Part shown: in pieces, positions 1 to 7,837 of the stretch | Layout: each line of letters opens with the position of its first letter | Position numbering within the stretch: the stretch's first letter is position 1 | Origin: Ruminococcus flavefaciens | Lineage (GTDB): Bacteria; Bacillota; Clostridia; Oscillospirales; Ruminococcaceae | Assembly: GCF_900143025.1 (NCBI RefSeq) | Contig: NZ_FRCT01000001.1 | Coordinates: 310,001-374,000, forward strand | Length of the DNA: 64,000 nucleotides | Reading direction: 5' to 3' | Notes under the pieces: generated by a model | Database searches by the model: none | What the model was told of the DNA's origin: nothing | Seen by the model: the letters and a program-made list of their open reading frames with translations, nothing else | Made by a program: the position numbers and the translations under genes

Positions 1-333
1 GCCGTCCTCGCCGCCCTGCATCACAAATGTGCGGAAGCCCAGTTCATAGCCGTTTTCGCAGCAGCTGAGTATATCCTCCCGTGAAAGGCGGTAGCGGTCC
101 GCGTCCTTATTGCTGCGGCGGATACCGCAGTAAAGGCAGTCATTTCTGCAATAGCTGGACACCTCGATAAGTCCGCGTAGGAACACCTTTTTACCGTAGT
201 GTTTCTGCCTTACTTCGTCAGCCCGCTGTTTGAGGAGCTTCGCAGCTTCCTCGTCATCTGTTTCGATAAGAGCTTTCAGCTCGCTGTCTGTAAGGTCGCC
301 TGTGGTATAGAGTTTTTCAACAAGCTCTGTCAT
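1..333 (-). CDS. hydE: [FeFe] hydrogenase maturase HydE, N-terminal part
   Basis: The first 111 codons of a radical SAM protein; the rest lies beyond the left edge. The CxxxCxxC motif that holds the [4Fe-4S] cluster is at Cys62, Cys66 and Cys69, followed by GIRRSN and YRLSREDIL, then ELGFRTFVMQGGED. This pattern is typical of HydE, which acts with HydF and HydG to build the active-site cluster of [FeFe] hydrogenase in the cytoplasm. The ATG lies one base after the nadA stop, so the two genes are probably cotranscribed. Biotin synthase BioB and PylB share the fold, but the GIRRSN and MQGGED wording fits HydE best. The identification is by family likeness; the C-terminal half is not visible. 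Confidence 0.88.
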   Translation of the reverse strand, partial: MTELVEKLYTTGDLTDSELKALIETDDEEAAKLLKQRADEVRQKHYGKKVFLRGLIEVSSYCRNDCLYCGIRRSNKDADRYRLSREDILSCCENGYELGFRTFVMQGGEDG

Positions 334-334
334 A

Positions 335-1267
335 TCAGCCGCCCAGCCTTATCATTTCGTCTATACATTTTCTTGCCTTAGCGATAAGATCGTCGTCCAT
401 GAGTATCTCAAAAGCATCACCGTCACCGCCGCCGATACCGACAAGTGTATTATAAATATCGGGGAGAGTTGTGAGCTTCATGTTGTGACAGACAAGGTCA
501 CGGCTTACGGGATAGAATTTCTTGTCGGGGCAGTCATACTGCAAATGCTCCACGATAGAATTTTCCGTACCGATAATGAATTCCTTCTTGTCGGACTTCT
601 TTGCAAAGTCCATGATACCTGTTGTAGAGCCTACATAATCGGCAAGCTCAACTACCTTAGGAGTACATTCGGGGTGTACGAGGAAAAGTGCGTCGGGGTG
701 CTCTGCCTTTGCAGCGAGGACTTCCTTTGCAGTTATCCTTGCATGAGTCGGACAGCCGCCCTGAAGGAGCTTTATATCCTTTTCGGGGCACTGTTTCTTT
801 ATATAGTCTCCCAGATTGCAGTCGGGGATAAAGAGTATCTTATCTGTGTCAAGAGCCTTGACTATGCGGAGTGCGCTTGAAGATGTAACACATACGTCGC
901 AGACTGTTTTCAGTGCGGCAGTAGTGTTGATATAGGCAACGACCATGCGGTCGGGCTCCTGTGCGCGTATCATGCTTATCATTTCAGCGTCCATCTGCTC
1001 AGCCATAGGGCAGCCTGCGTGCTTGTTTGAAAGGAATACTCGCTTCTGAGGAGAGAGCATTTTAGCGGTCTCAGCCATAAAGTGTACGCCGCAGAAAAGG
1101 ATATTCTTGTTGCTTACACCCTTTGCGTCAACGCTGAGTTTGTAGCTGTCGCCGACGAAATCGGCTATTTCGCAGATCTCACGCGCCTGATAGCAGTGTG
1201 CGAGGATAGCGGTATCAGTCTCCTTTTTGAGTTTGAGTATTTTGTCCTGTAATTCACGAACATTCAT
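335..1267 (-). CDS. nadA: Quinolinate synthase NadA
   Basis: Makes quinolinate from iminoaspartate and dihydroxyacetone phosphate in de novo NAD synthesis. The 310-residue length is normal for the short Firmicute-type enzyme. Three cysteines are spaced as expected for the [4Fe-4S] ligands: Cys86 in AGCPMA, Cys172 in GGCPTHARIT and Cys260 in DLVCHNM. The TSSSALRIV phosphate-binding stretch is also present. The ATG at 1265-1267 follows a GGAAG-like site. nadB and nadC, the usual partners, are not in the window; the downstream neighbour is hydE, one base away. Iron-sulfur dependence is the only visible link between the two. Confidence 0.96.
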   Translation of the reverse strand: MNVRELQDKILKLKKETDTAILAHCYQAREICEIADFVGDSYKLSVDAKGVSNKNILFCGVHFMAETAKMLSPQKRVFLSNKHAGCPMAEQMDAEMISMIRAQEPDRMVVAYINTTAALKTVCDVCVTSSSALRIVKALDTDKILFIPDCNLGDYIKKQCPEKDIKLLQGGCPTHARITAKEVLAAKAEHPDALFLVHPECTPKVVELADYVGSTTGIMDFAKKSDKKEFIIGTENSIVEHLQYDCPDKKFYPVSRDLVCHNMKLTTLPDIYNTLVGIGGGDGDAFEILMDDDLIAKARKCIDEMIRLGG

Positions 1268-1316
1268 AGTTTTACTTCCTTTCGTAAATCATAATTCAGT
1301 CTGCCGGATCATGATT

Positions 1317-1358
1317 TTAGCCGTTAGCTTTGCAGGGGCTGCCTTTGGCAGTCCGTCA
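1317..1358. repeat. Two TTAG heptamers plus hairpin in the nadA leader
   Basis: TTAGCCG and TTAGCTT stand in tandem (1317-1330), then a hairpin CTGCC-TTT-GGCAG at 1339-1351. An inverted copy of the hairpin with its flanks lies at 62857-62876. A second hairpin with GAACGCC / GGCGTTC arms lies at about 1396-1425. The element sits in the roughly 180-base untranslated leader between the nadA promoter and its start codon. Confidence 0.6.
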
Positions 1359-1456
1359 ATAAAAAATGTGATGAAAATATTTTGTTTGCGACAATGAACG
1401 CCGAGGCTCCTGCCTGAAGGCGTTCCCTGAATTCATCTTTCAACTTTATTTTATCA

Positions 1457-1485
1457 ATTATACCACATATGATATAATATTTCAA
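1457..1485 (-). promoter_or_regulatory. Promoter for nadA-hydE
   Basis: TTGAAA (1480-1485) and TATAAT (1457-1462) separated by 17 bases on the minus strand. The predicted leader to nadA is about 180 bases. The gap 1268-1581 holds this promoter, a repeat element and the ridA terminator, and no gene that I can see. Confidence 0.7.
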
Positions 1486-1537
1486 CCCTTGCAGTTATGG
1501 AGAATATCTATACAATTTCGGAGAATTGGCACAATGC

Positions 1538-1565
1538 AAAAAAATCCCTGCTCATAAGAGCAGGG
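1538..1565 (-). terminator. Intrinsic terminator of ridA
   Basis: Stem CCCTGCTC / GAGCAGGG with a four-base loop, followed on the minus strand by a run of T. It lies 17 bases past the ridA stop. Confidence 0.85.
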
Positions 1566-1581
1566 AGAGAGATTATTCTTA

Positions 1582-1959
1582 TTATAATTCGCTTTCTGCG
1601 ATAACTTCAACTTCTACAAGAACTCCCTTTGGAAGAGTCTTTACAGCTACACAGCTTCTTGCAGGGAGAGATGTGAAGTATTTGCCATATATCTCGTTAA
1701 ATGCGGCAAAATCGTTCATATCGGCAAGAAAGCAGGTAGTTTTTACAGCTCTTGCGAATGAAGAACCTGCTGTAGCGAGGACAGCTTCAAGATTTTTCAT
1801 TACCTGTTCTGTCTGCTCCTCGATAGTTGTACCCTTAACGGTATTTGTAACAGGGTCGATAGCTATCTGACCGCTGGTATATACCATGCCGCTTGAAACT
1901 ATTGCCTGTGAATACGGTCCTACTGCCGCAGGAGCCTTTTCTGTGTGTATCTTTATCAT
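1582..1959 (-). CDS. ridA: RidA family enamine/imine deaminase
   Basis: A 125-residue protein of full family length. It opens with the typical HTEKAPAAVGPYSQAI and carries the SGQIAIDP segment and Arg101 in PARSCV, the conserved carboxylate-binding arginine of the active clade. RidA proteins work as trimers that hydrolyse reactive 2-aminoacrylate and related enamines formed by PLP enzymes, which protects enzymes such as IlvE and GlyA. The gene starts 3 bases after the stop of the lipoprotein gene upstream, so both are read from the promoter near 2729. The strong terminator directly after it closes the unit. Confidence 0.94.
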   Translation of the reverse strand: MIKIHTEKAPAAVGPYSQAIVSSGMVYTSGQIAIDPVTNTVKGTTIEEQTEQVMKNLEAVLATAGSSFARAVKTTCFLADMNDFAAFNEIYGKYFTSLPARSCVAVKTLPKGVLVEVEVIAESEL

Positions 1960-1962
1960 TGC

Positions 1963-2679
1963 TTATTCCTCCGTATCTTCGTCGCCGAATGTTATTTTGA
2001 TATTGTCATCATCTTCATCGTCCCAGTCGAAGGACCAGTCGTCATCGTCATCGTCGCCCTTCAGGTCGAATGAGATGTATTCAGAGCACGTTTCATCTCC
2101 ATTTGCTGTGAGATATATTTTGAAATCATTATAAGGAACGTCTTCATCATTGACAGTCATGTGCATTTCTTCATCAACGAAGTAAACAATGCCCTCATAG
2201 TCCTTATCTACGCATTTAGGTGTTGAAAATACGCCCTTTGCAGGCTTGCAGAAGCTCTTGAAGTCAAAGGTGCTGCCTTCAACGCTGTATATGTGTGAGC
2301 CTTCCTTTGTACCCTCGGGAATGAGCTTATAATCCTTGCCGCAGAAGTGTAGAATGCCGTCCTCGGAAATTGTCATGGGGTCATTTTTGAGAGTTTCCTC
2401 AAGCGCTTTCGGATCCAGCTCATCGGGATAATCTCCCCATAAGCCGTGACCGTTTTTCTTGTATTCGCCTGCGTATTCCTTGATATCAGGTGCGCTTGTA
2501 TCTAATTTTATGTCATCATCTGACTTATCGGACTTTTTGCTGTCCTTCTTTTCGTCAGATGCTGTGGTCGTCTTTGCAGACTTGCTGTCCTTATCAGAGC
2601 CCTTGTCCTTGTCAGCTCCGCAGCCAACAAGTGTTAAAGCCATCATAAAAGCTGTAAATGTATATAATCCCTTTTTCAT
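1963..2679 (-). CDS. Acidic lipoprotein of unknown function
   Basis: The chosen start is the ATG at 2677-2679, which has a GGAGG site and gives a clean signal peptide: Lys-Lys, a hydrophobic core, and the lipobox LVGC with Cys20 as the lipidation site. A Lys/Ser/Asp/Thr-rich linker follows to about residue 60. The folded part has two cysteines (in FCGKDY and SFCKP). The C-terminus is extremely acidic, with long Asp/Glu runs around WSFDWDDED. A reading frame open further upstream (to 2757) overlaps the promoter and is not used. No family is recognised. It is probably exported and membrane-anchored, and shares a transcript with ridA. Confidence 0.8.
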   Translation of the reverse strand: MKKGLYTFTAFMMALTLVGCGADKDKGSDKDSKSAKTTTASDEKKDSKKSDKSDDDIKLDTSAPDIKEYAGEYKKNGHGLWGDYPDELDPKALEETLKNDPMTISEDGILHFCGKDYKLIPEGTKEGSHIYSVEGSTFDFKSFCKPAKGVFSTPKCVDKDYEGIVYFVDEEMHMTVNDEDVPYNDFKIYLTANGDETCSEYISFDLKGDDDDDDWSFDWDDEDDDNIKITFGDEDTEE

Positions 2680-2728
2680 GTTTATCCTCCTTGAATTAAA
2701 AAGCTTTTGTTTGCTGTGGTATATGCAT

Positions 2729-2757
2729 ATGATAATATTTTTTTCGGGTTTTGTCAA
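2729..2757 (-). promoter_or_regulatory. Promoter for the lipoprotein-ridA unit
   Basis: TTGACA (2752-2757) and TATCAT (2729-2734) with 17 bases between, about 50 bases before the lipoprotein start. Confidence 0.75.
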
Positions 2758-3034
2758 GAGATAAAAGTTAAATCATTATCATAACCTATGCAATATATAT
2801 GCTTTCACATATTCAGATATATTTACCTCTCAAATATCAGAGCTTTAACGCATAAACATGAGCTTTTAGCCTGATACAGGTGCCTTTTCAGTGCATCATA
2901 CAGCTGTTTTCAGCTTCTGTCAGCCACAGTATATGTGCATTAAAAGGTACAGAGGAGGGGGGATAAAACATTAAAAACAGGAATGGAGCTATTCTGAAAA
3001 ACTATGAATAAGTTCATATGAACTCATTTTATAA
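2758..3034. other. Gene-free gap with a 14-base palindrome
   Basis: Together with the promoter this makes about 355 bases without a gene. The only structure I see is the perfect palindrome AGTTCATATGAACT at 3011-3024, just after the leuB stop. It could be a weak terminator for the leu operon (the minus strand runs into GTTTTT) or an operator. No open frame with a ribosome site. Confidence 0.35.
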
Positions 3035-4108
3035 TCATAGTGCTTCGAGTATTTTCTGTGTCATTTCCGAGCAGGTAAGAGGAGTGTCCGTACTGCTTCC
3101 GAGGATATCAGCTGTGCGGAAGCCGTCCTCAAGCACCTTATCCACAGCCGCTTCTATAGCAGCTGCTTCTTCTGTTAGACCTGCGGAATAGCGGAGCATC
3201 ATAGCTCCCGAAAGAATAGCTGCGATAGGATTTGCCCTGTTCTGACCTGCGATATCAGGTGCAGAGCCGTGGATAGGCTCGTACATACCGCGCTTTGAAG
3301 CTCCCAGCGATGCCGAGGGCAGCATACCGATAGAGCCTGTTATCTGTGAGGACTCATCGGAAAGTATATCGCCGAACATATTCGATGTAACGATAACGTC
3401 GAATTGCTGGGGATTGCGTATAAGCTGCATTGCGGCATTATCCACGAACATATCCGAGTATTTGACATTGGGATATTTTGATGCAAGCTCATGCATGGTC
3501 TTGCGCCAAAGCCTTGATGATTCAAGGACATTTGCCTTGTCGATGCTGCAAAGGCGTTTTCTGCGCTTCATGGCAGCTTCAAAGGCGACTCTGCCTATAC
3601 GCTCTATTTCGGGGACGCTGTATGCTTCGGTGTCATAGGCTTCTCTGCCGTATCTTCCTTCGCGGTAGCCTCTTTCGCCGAAGTATATACCGCCTGTGAG
3701 TTCACGGACTATCATTATATCAAAGCCGTTTCCGATTATCTCGTCCTTCAGCGGAGAAGCTGCGCGGAGAGCAGGATAGAGCTTTGCAGGGCGGAGATTG
3801 GTGAATAGCCCAAGCTCTTCGCGGATACCGAGGAGAGCTTTTTCGGGGCGGTTATCGCCCGGCTGGTCGTCCCATTTCGGACCGCCTACCGAGCCGAGAA
3901 GGACACTGTCTGACTCCAGACAGCCTTCAACGGTCTCCCGAGGGAGTGGTATTCCTGTTTCATCTATAGCACAGCCGCCCATGAGATACGGCGTGAAAAC
4001 GAAATCATGTCCGAATTTGTCCGCGACTTTTTTCAGTACCGCAACAGCACTGTCAACTATTTCGGGACCTATACCGTCGCCCTTTAATAACGCGATCTTG
4101 AATTTCAT
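3035..4108 (-). CDS. leuB: 3-isopropylmalate dehydrogenase LeuB
   Basis: Oxidises and decarboxylates 3-isopropylmalate to 2-oxoisocaproate with NAD in leucine synthesis. The 357 residues show the whole family pattern: GDGIGPEI at the N-terminus, [19 protein letters not shown] for substrate binding, MFGDILSDE with the metal-binding aspartates, and [18 protein letters not shown] for NAD. It is the last gene of the ilv-leu block. It is separated from leuD by the inserted yhfC-like gene, whereas leuC, leuD and leuB are normally adjacent. No terminator stronger than the short palindrome at 3011 is visible. Confidence 0.97.
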   Translation of the reverse strand: MKFKIALLKGDGIGPEIVDSAVAVLKKVADKFGHDFVFTPYLMGGCAIDETGIPLPRETVEGCLESDSVLLGSVGGPKWDDQPGDNRPEKALLGIREELGLFTNLRPAKLYPALRAASPLKDEIIGNGFDIMIVRELTGGIYFGERGYREGRYGREAYDTEAYSVPEIERIGRVAFEAAMKRRKRLCSIDKANVLESSRLWRKTMHELASKYPNVKYSDMFVDNAAMQLIRNPQQFDVIVTSNMFGDILSDESSQITGSIGMLPSASLGASKRGMYEPIHGSAPDIAGQNRANPIAAILSGAMMLRYSAGLTEEAAAIEAAVDKVLEDGFRTADILGSSTDTPLTCSEMTQKILEAL

Positions 4109-4125
4109 AATACCACCCTTTCTGT

Positions 4126-4168
4126 TTAGCCGTTAGCCTTTAGCTTGTATAGGCGGAGATTATCCGCC
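4126..4168. repeat. Heptamer array with hairpin, left side of yhfC-like gene
   Basis: Three tandem heptamers TTAGCCG, TTAGCCT, TTAGCTT (4126-4146), then a hairpin GGCGGA / TCCGCC (4152-4168). It faces an inverted array with its own hairpin at 4874-4922. Confidence 0.75.
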
Positions 4169-4186
4169 CGTTATATATAAAATTGA

Positions 4187-4837
4187 TTATATTTCATAGT
4201 CAGATGAAGTTCCCATTGCCTTGTAGCAGCGGTAAGCAGCATAGCCTATGACTGGTGTTATCAATAAGCTAAGCGCCATTGAGACCGGTCTTATCAGAGC
4301 TGCATTGGTGAAGTTGCCTAAAAAGTGCAGAAATATTGCCAAAGGAAGCATTATCCTTGATTTATCCATGCGTATGCCGTAGAATATCAGCACAGTCACG
4401 CCTATGCAGAATAGAGCACCTTCAACGAAGGAAAACACATTCACAGGAAAAATATCCGAAGCCGCTTTGTCAGTACCGATAAGGTTGATACAGGCAAATC
4501 CTGCACCTATATCCTCAAATGCGCAGTGTCCTATGCCGTAAGTAACAGCGTCTTTGCGGTCATCGTAGGAGGTGAGAAGATATCGCAGCACAAGGAATTT
4601 CGAGCATTCTTCAAATATACCGTAGAGCAGAGCCTGCTGTAAATAAAATGACATATAGTTACTGTGGTCAAAGCCTGAGCGTATAGCTCCTGCAACGATA
4701 AAAACAGGGAAGCATACCATAAGCGCAACAGGCGCAGGCAGTATCCTTGCTCCCGTTTTTTTGTGCCAGAATATGAGCAGAAGCAGCGGACCGAGAAGTC
4801 TTGTCAGTCCTGCAAGAAGGCAGTTTAAGTCTGTCAT
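4187..4837 (-). CDS. YhfC-like intramembrane glutamic protease candidate
   Basis: A 216-residue, mostly hydrophobic protein with about seven membrane segments. The motifs match the YhfC/PrsW/CAAX protease superfamily: Glu76-Glu77 in GIFEECSK, His104 and Glu108 in GHCAFED, and His171 with Asn175 in LHFLGNF. These would form the active site inside the membrane. It probably cleaves or anchors an unknown membrane substrate. It is unrelated to leucine synthesis, yet lies between leuD and leuB in the same direction. Both flanks carry inverted heptamer arrays with hairpins, as if the gene had been inserted as a unit. The family assignment is by motif only. Confidence 0.72.
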   Translation of the reverse strand: MTDLNCLLAGLTRLLGPLLLLIFWHKKTGARILPAPVALMVCFPVFIVAGAIRSGFDHSNYMSFYLQQALLYGIFEECSKFLVLRYLLTSYDDRKDAVTYGIGHCAFEDIGAGFACINLIGTDKAASDIFPVNVFSFVEGALFCIGVTVLIFYGIRMDKSRIMLPLAIFLHFLGNFTNAALIRPVSMALSLLITPVIGYAAYRCYKAMGTSSDYEI

Positions 4838-4873
4838 AATTATCTCCGTTTTATGTTGATTTAGCAGTATTGC

Positions 4874-4922
4874 GGACGACCAATGGCCGTCCCTAACGGC
4901 TAAAGGCTAAGGGCTAACGGCT
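4874..4922. repeat. Inverted heptamer array with hairpin, right side of yhfC-like gene
   Basis: A hairpin GGACG...CGTCC (4874-4892), then CGGCTAA, AGGCTAA, GGGCTAA and a partial CGGCT (4897-4922). This is the reverse orientation of the array at 4126. The last leuD codons and its stop lie inside it. Confidence 0.75.
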
Positions 4923-5405
4923 CAAATGAGCGATAGCCTGCATCAAGCCGCCGCTTTCGATTATTTTCTGTACGAACTCGGGGAATGGAGCTGTTTTGTA
5001 CTCCTTACCCGTAGTTAAATTGCGGATAATACCGTTGTCAAGGTCTGCCTCGACTTTATCGCCCTCGGAAATCTCCTCGGCTGCCGCAGGACATTCCACG
5101 ATAGCCAGTCCGATATTTATAGCGTTTCGGTAGAAGATACGTGCAAAGCTCTTTGCGATAACAAGAGATACTCCGCTTGCCTTTATGGCTATAGGAGCGT
5201 GTTCACGGGAAGAGCCGCAGCCGAAATTCTGACCTGCAACTATCATATCGCCCTTCTGCACACGGCTTACGAATGTCTTGTCAAGGTCCTCCATGCAGTG
5301 ACTTGCAAGCTCTGCGTGGTCGCTGGTATTGAGGTAACGTGCAGGGATAATAACGTCTGTGTCGACATTGTTGCCGTATTTTATAACGTTTCCTGTATAT
5401 TTCAT
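4914..5405 (-). CDS. leuD: 3-isopropylmalate dehydratase small subunit LeuD
   Basis: Swivelling-domain subunit that pairs with LeuC to isomerise 2- to 3-isopropylmalate. Typical motifs are [14 protein letters not shown] and [12 protein letters not shown]. The start is the ATG at 5403-5405. It overlaps the leuC stop as ATGA and has a GGGAGG site upstream, giving 163 residues; a frame open to 5423 would place the start inside leuC. The 3' end is odd: the last codons, Ser-Arg-stop, are written by the heptamer repeat (AGC CGT TAG), so the repeat array supplies the stop codon. Confidence 0.95.
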   Translation of the reverse strand: MKYTGNVIKYGNNVDTDVIIPARYLNTSDHAELASHCMEDLDKTFVSRVQKGDMIVAGQNFGCGSSREHAPIAIKASGVSLVIAKSFARIFYRNAINIGLAIVECPAAAEEISEGDKVEADLDNGIIRNLTTGKEYKTAPFPEFVQKIIESGGLMQAIAHLSR

Positions 5406-6670
5406 TTTCCAATTACCTCCCACGGACTTGTTATCCTGCCTGTCAGCGCACTTGCGGCGGCAGTTGCAGGGCTTGCAAGGTATACCTCTGAGTCTGGGTG
5501 TCCCATACGTCCTACGAAATTGCGGTTAGTTGTGGTCACAGCTCTTTCACCTGCGGCAAGTATGCCCATATATCCGCCTAAGCACGGTCCGCAGGTAGGA
5601 GTTGAAACAACTGCGCCACATTCGATGAAGGTGCGGAGGAGACCCATTTCCATTGCGTCAAGGTATATCTGCTGAGTTGCGGGGATAATGATAACGCGGA
5701 CGTTCTTTGCGGCCTTATGTCCCTTCATTATCTCAGCAGCAGCAATGAGGTCCTCAAGTCTGCCGTTTGTGCATGAGCCGATAACTACCTGATCTATTTT
5801 TACTTCGCCTATGTTGTCGAAAGTCCTTGTGTTTTCGGGAAGATGTGGGAAAGCAACGGTAGGCTCTATCTGTGAGAGGTCTATGTTTATGACCTCATCG
5901 TATTCCGCATCGGGGTCAGCACTGTAAATAACAGGCTCTGCGCCGCCATGTTCACGGATATAATCGAGAGTAATATCGTCCACCTCGAAAATGCCGTTTT
6001 TTGCGCCTGCTTCAATAGCCATATTTGCTATGCACAGGCGGTCAGCCATTGAAAGTGAGGAAAGTCCCTCGCCTGTGAACTCCATAGAGCGGTAAAGTGC
6101 GCCATCAACGCCTATTTTGCCGATAATGTGGAGTATAACGTCCTTGCCCGAAACATATCTGCGGAGACTGCCTGTAAGTTTGAATTTTATAGCAGAGGGC
6201 ACCTTGAACCATGCCTTGCCTGTTGCCATGCCGCAAGCCATATCCGTAGAGCCTACGCCTGTTGAAAATGCTCCGAGAGCGCCATAGGTACAGGTATGGG
6301 AGTCAGCGCCGATGACAACATTTCCTGCGGTGACGAGACCTTTTTCGGGGAGCAGGGCGTGTTCTATGCCCATTTCTCCCACGTCATAAAAATGGGTTAT
6401 GTCCTTTTCCGCGCAGAAATCACGGCACATCTTGCACTGCTCCGCAGCCTTTATGTCCTTATTGGGTGCGAAGTGATCCATGACCATTGTGATCTTGTTT
6501 TTGTCAAACACGCTGTCCTTGCCGAGCTTTGCGAACTCCTTTATAGCTACGGGAGAGGTGATATCGTTGCCGAGAACGAGATCAAGGTCAGCGAGGATAA
6601 GCTCTCCTGTACTGACGGACTCCTTGCCCGAATGAGCCGCAAGTATCTTCTGCGTCATTGTCATTGCCAT
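5402..6670 (-). CDS. leuC: 3-isopropylmalate dehydratase large subunit LeuC
   Basis: Aconitase-family subunit carrying the [4Fe-4S] cluster; the ligands are in VIGSCTNGR and [10 protein letters not shown] near the C-terminus. The length of about 420 residues matches the short LeuC type of clostridia and archaea. The [12 protein letters not shown] segment is conserved. The favoured start is the ATG at 6668-6670 (MAMTMTQ), which has AAAGGA nine bases upstream; an ATG at 6679 is possible but sits too close to that site. It overlaps leuD by four bases, which suggests translational coupling of the two subunits. Confidence 0.95.
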   Translation of the reverse strand: MAMTMTQKILAAHSGKESVSTGELILADLDLVLGNDITSPVAIKEFAKLGKDSVFDKNKITMVMDHFAPNKDIKAAEQCKMCRDFCAEKDITHFYDVGEMGIEHALLPEKGLVTAGNVVIGADSHTCTYGALGAFSTGVGSTDMACGMATGKAWFKVPSAIKFKLTGSLRRYVSGKDVILHIIGKIGVDGALYRSMEFTGEGLSSLSMADRLCIANMAIEAGAKNGIFEVDDITLDYIREHGGAEPVIYSADPDAEYDEVINIDLSQIEPTVAFPHLPENTRTFDNIGEVKIDQVVIGSCTNGRLEDLIAAAEIMKGHKAAKNVRVIIIPATQQIYLDAMEMGLLRTFIECGAVVSTPTCGPCLGGYMGILAAGERAVTTTNRNFVGRMGHPDSEVYLASPATAAASALTGRITSPWEVIGK

Positions 6671-6704
6671 TTTTATCATTCCTTTGCAGGTAATTTTTAT
6701 CAGA

Positions 6705-7325
6705 TCATGTCTCTTCCACAGGAGTATAGAAAAACGGGTCGCCTGCTTTTTTCATCAGCAGTATGCCGAGTATGAGGAAGGGCAGTCCGTACAGTAAGCT
6801 TCGCTTTTCTTTTTCGCGGTTTACGACTACTACACCGAGTTCGGTCACATTTTCCGCAGGGATAACGCTTTCTTCATCGTAATAGTTGCCCATTTTTGAA
6901 ATAAAGTCCATAAGCTCGTCGGTGTATTCATATGAGAAGTACCCTGTGACCTTTTCGCCTGCGAGAAGCTTTCGGTATTCCTTTGAATTCTTTTCCACCG
7001 CAATAAACTGGTTTCGTCTGTGTACAGAGCCGATGAATATAACCATATTTTTATTAATGCCCTTTTGTACCTCTGCGGCAACGATAGTATGTGCGTTTTC
7101 AGCACCTTTAAGCTTTCCTGTGTGGGGGATAGCCGAAAAGAGAACACCGCGGTTTTCGCGCACACCGTCATCTTCAAAAATGAAGCCTGCTTGATTGAGT
7201 CTTGCTGAGACTCTTCCCGACCTTACAAGTCCGCTGTGAAAAAGCAGGAGTGCTATGACAAGCAGCAAGGCTGCTATGATATGCATTTTATTTGGTCTGA
7301 GCTTTCTTTTGTACAGGTCAGCCAT
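6705..7325 (-). CDS. Unknown protein with two membrane segments, between ilvN and leuC
   Basis: A 206-residue protein. One hydrophobic segment is near residues 15-33 and a second near 174-191; a hydrophilic domain of about 140 residues lies between them and would probably be outside the membrane. The domain has no cysteine cluster or catalytic motif that I recognise. The C-terminal tail ends in FFYTPVEET. It starts one base after the ilvN stop and is followed by leuC after 34 bases, so it is an internal cistron of the ilv-leu operon. The family is unknown. The layout resembles E3-ligase-like GIDE/MULAN membrane proteins, but I cannot confirm that. Confidence 0.75.
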   Translation of the reverse strand: MADLYKRKLRPNKMHIIAALLLVIALLLFHSGLVRSGRVSARLNQAGFIFEDDGVRENRGVLFSAIPHTGKLKGAENAHTIVAAEVQKGINKNMVIFIGSVHRRNQFIAVEKNSKEYRKLLAGEKVTGYFSYEYTDELMDFISKMGNYYDEESVIPAENVTELGVVVVNREKEKRSLLYGLPFLILGILLMKKAGDPFFYTPVEET

Positions 7326-7326
7326 A

Positions 7327-7827
7327 TTACTTTACAGTTTTGAGACAGTTCTCGCCGCGCTCGATAGCAACTATACCCGTGCGGCACATCTCCATGATGC
7401 CGAAGGGCTTGAGAAGCTCGATAAATGCGTCTATCTTCGAGGTCTCACCTGTGAGCTCGCAGGTAAGGGAGGTAGGGGAGTAGTCCACTATCTTTGAGCG
7501 GAATATCTCAACGGCAGTCATGATATCCTGTCGTATATCAGCCTTGTTTCTCACCTTTATGAGCAGGAGCTCGCGTATTACGGTATCGTTTTTGTCCATT
7601 ACCTCTACTTCTCTTACGTCGTAGAGCTTCTGGAGCTGCTGGAGTATACGCTCCTTTATGTCCTCATCGCCGTGAAAGGCGATAGTTATACGGGAAAATC
7701 CGCTGGATTCGGTCTCGCCAACGGTAAGGCTGTCGATATTGAAGCCGCGGCGTGTGAACATTCCCGAAACTCTTGAAAGCACACCTGATACGTTGGCAAC
7801 TATAACGCCGATTACATACTGATCCAT
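7327..7827 (-). CDS. ilvN: Acetolactate synthase small (regulatory) subunit IlvN
   Basis: Regulatory partner of IlvB that confers valine feedback inhibition. The N-terminal ACT domain begins YVIGVIVANVSGVLSRVSGMFTRRGFNIDSL, the usual family start. At 166 residues it is the normal long small-subunit form with a C-terminal domain. The ATG at 7825-7827 has GAGGTG six bases upstream. A GTG three codons earlier overlaps that site and is unlikely. It begins about ten bases after ilvB, so subunit levels are linked. Confidence 0.95.
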   Translation of the reverse strand: MDQYVIGVIVANVSGVLSRVSGMFTRRGFNIDSLTVGETESSGFSRITIAFHGDEDIKERILQQLQKLYDVREVEVMDKNDTVIRELLLIKVRNKADIRQDIMTAVEIFRSKIVDYSPTSLTCELTGETSKIDAFIELLKPFGIMEMCRTGIVAIERGENCLKTVK

Positions 7828-7837
7828 AACTGTCACC

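Noticed and set aside
3011..3024. Firm terminator for leuB
   Set aside because: The palindrome is perfect but AT-rich with no loop and a short T run; reported only as a weak site.
4126..4922. Insertion sequence
   Set aside because: No transposase or integrase is encoded between the inverted arrays; the enclosed gene looks like a membrane protease.
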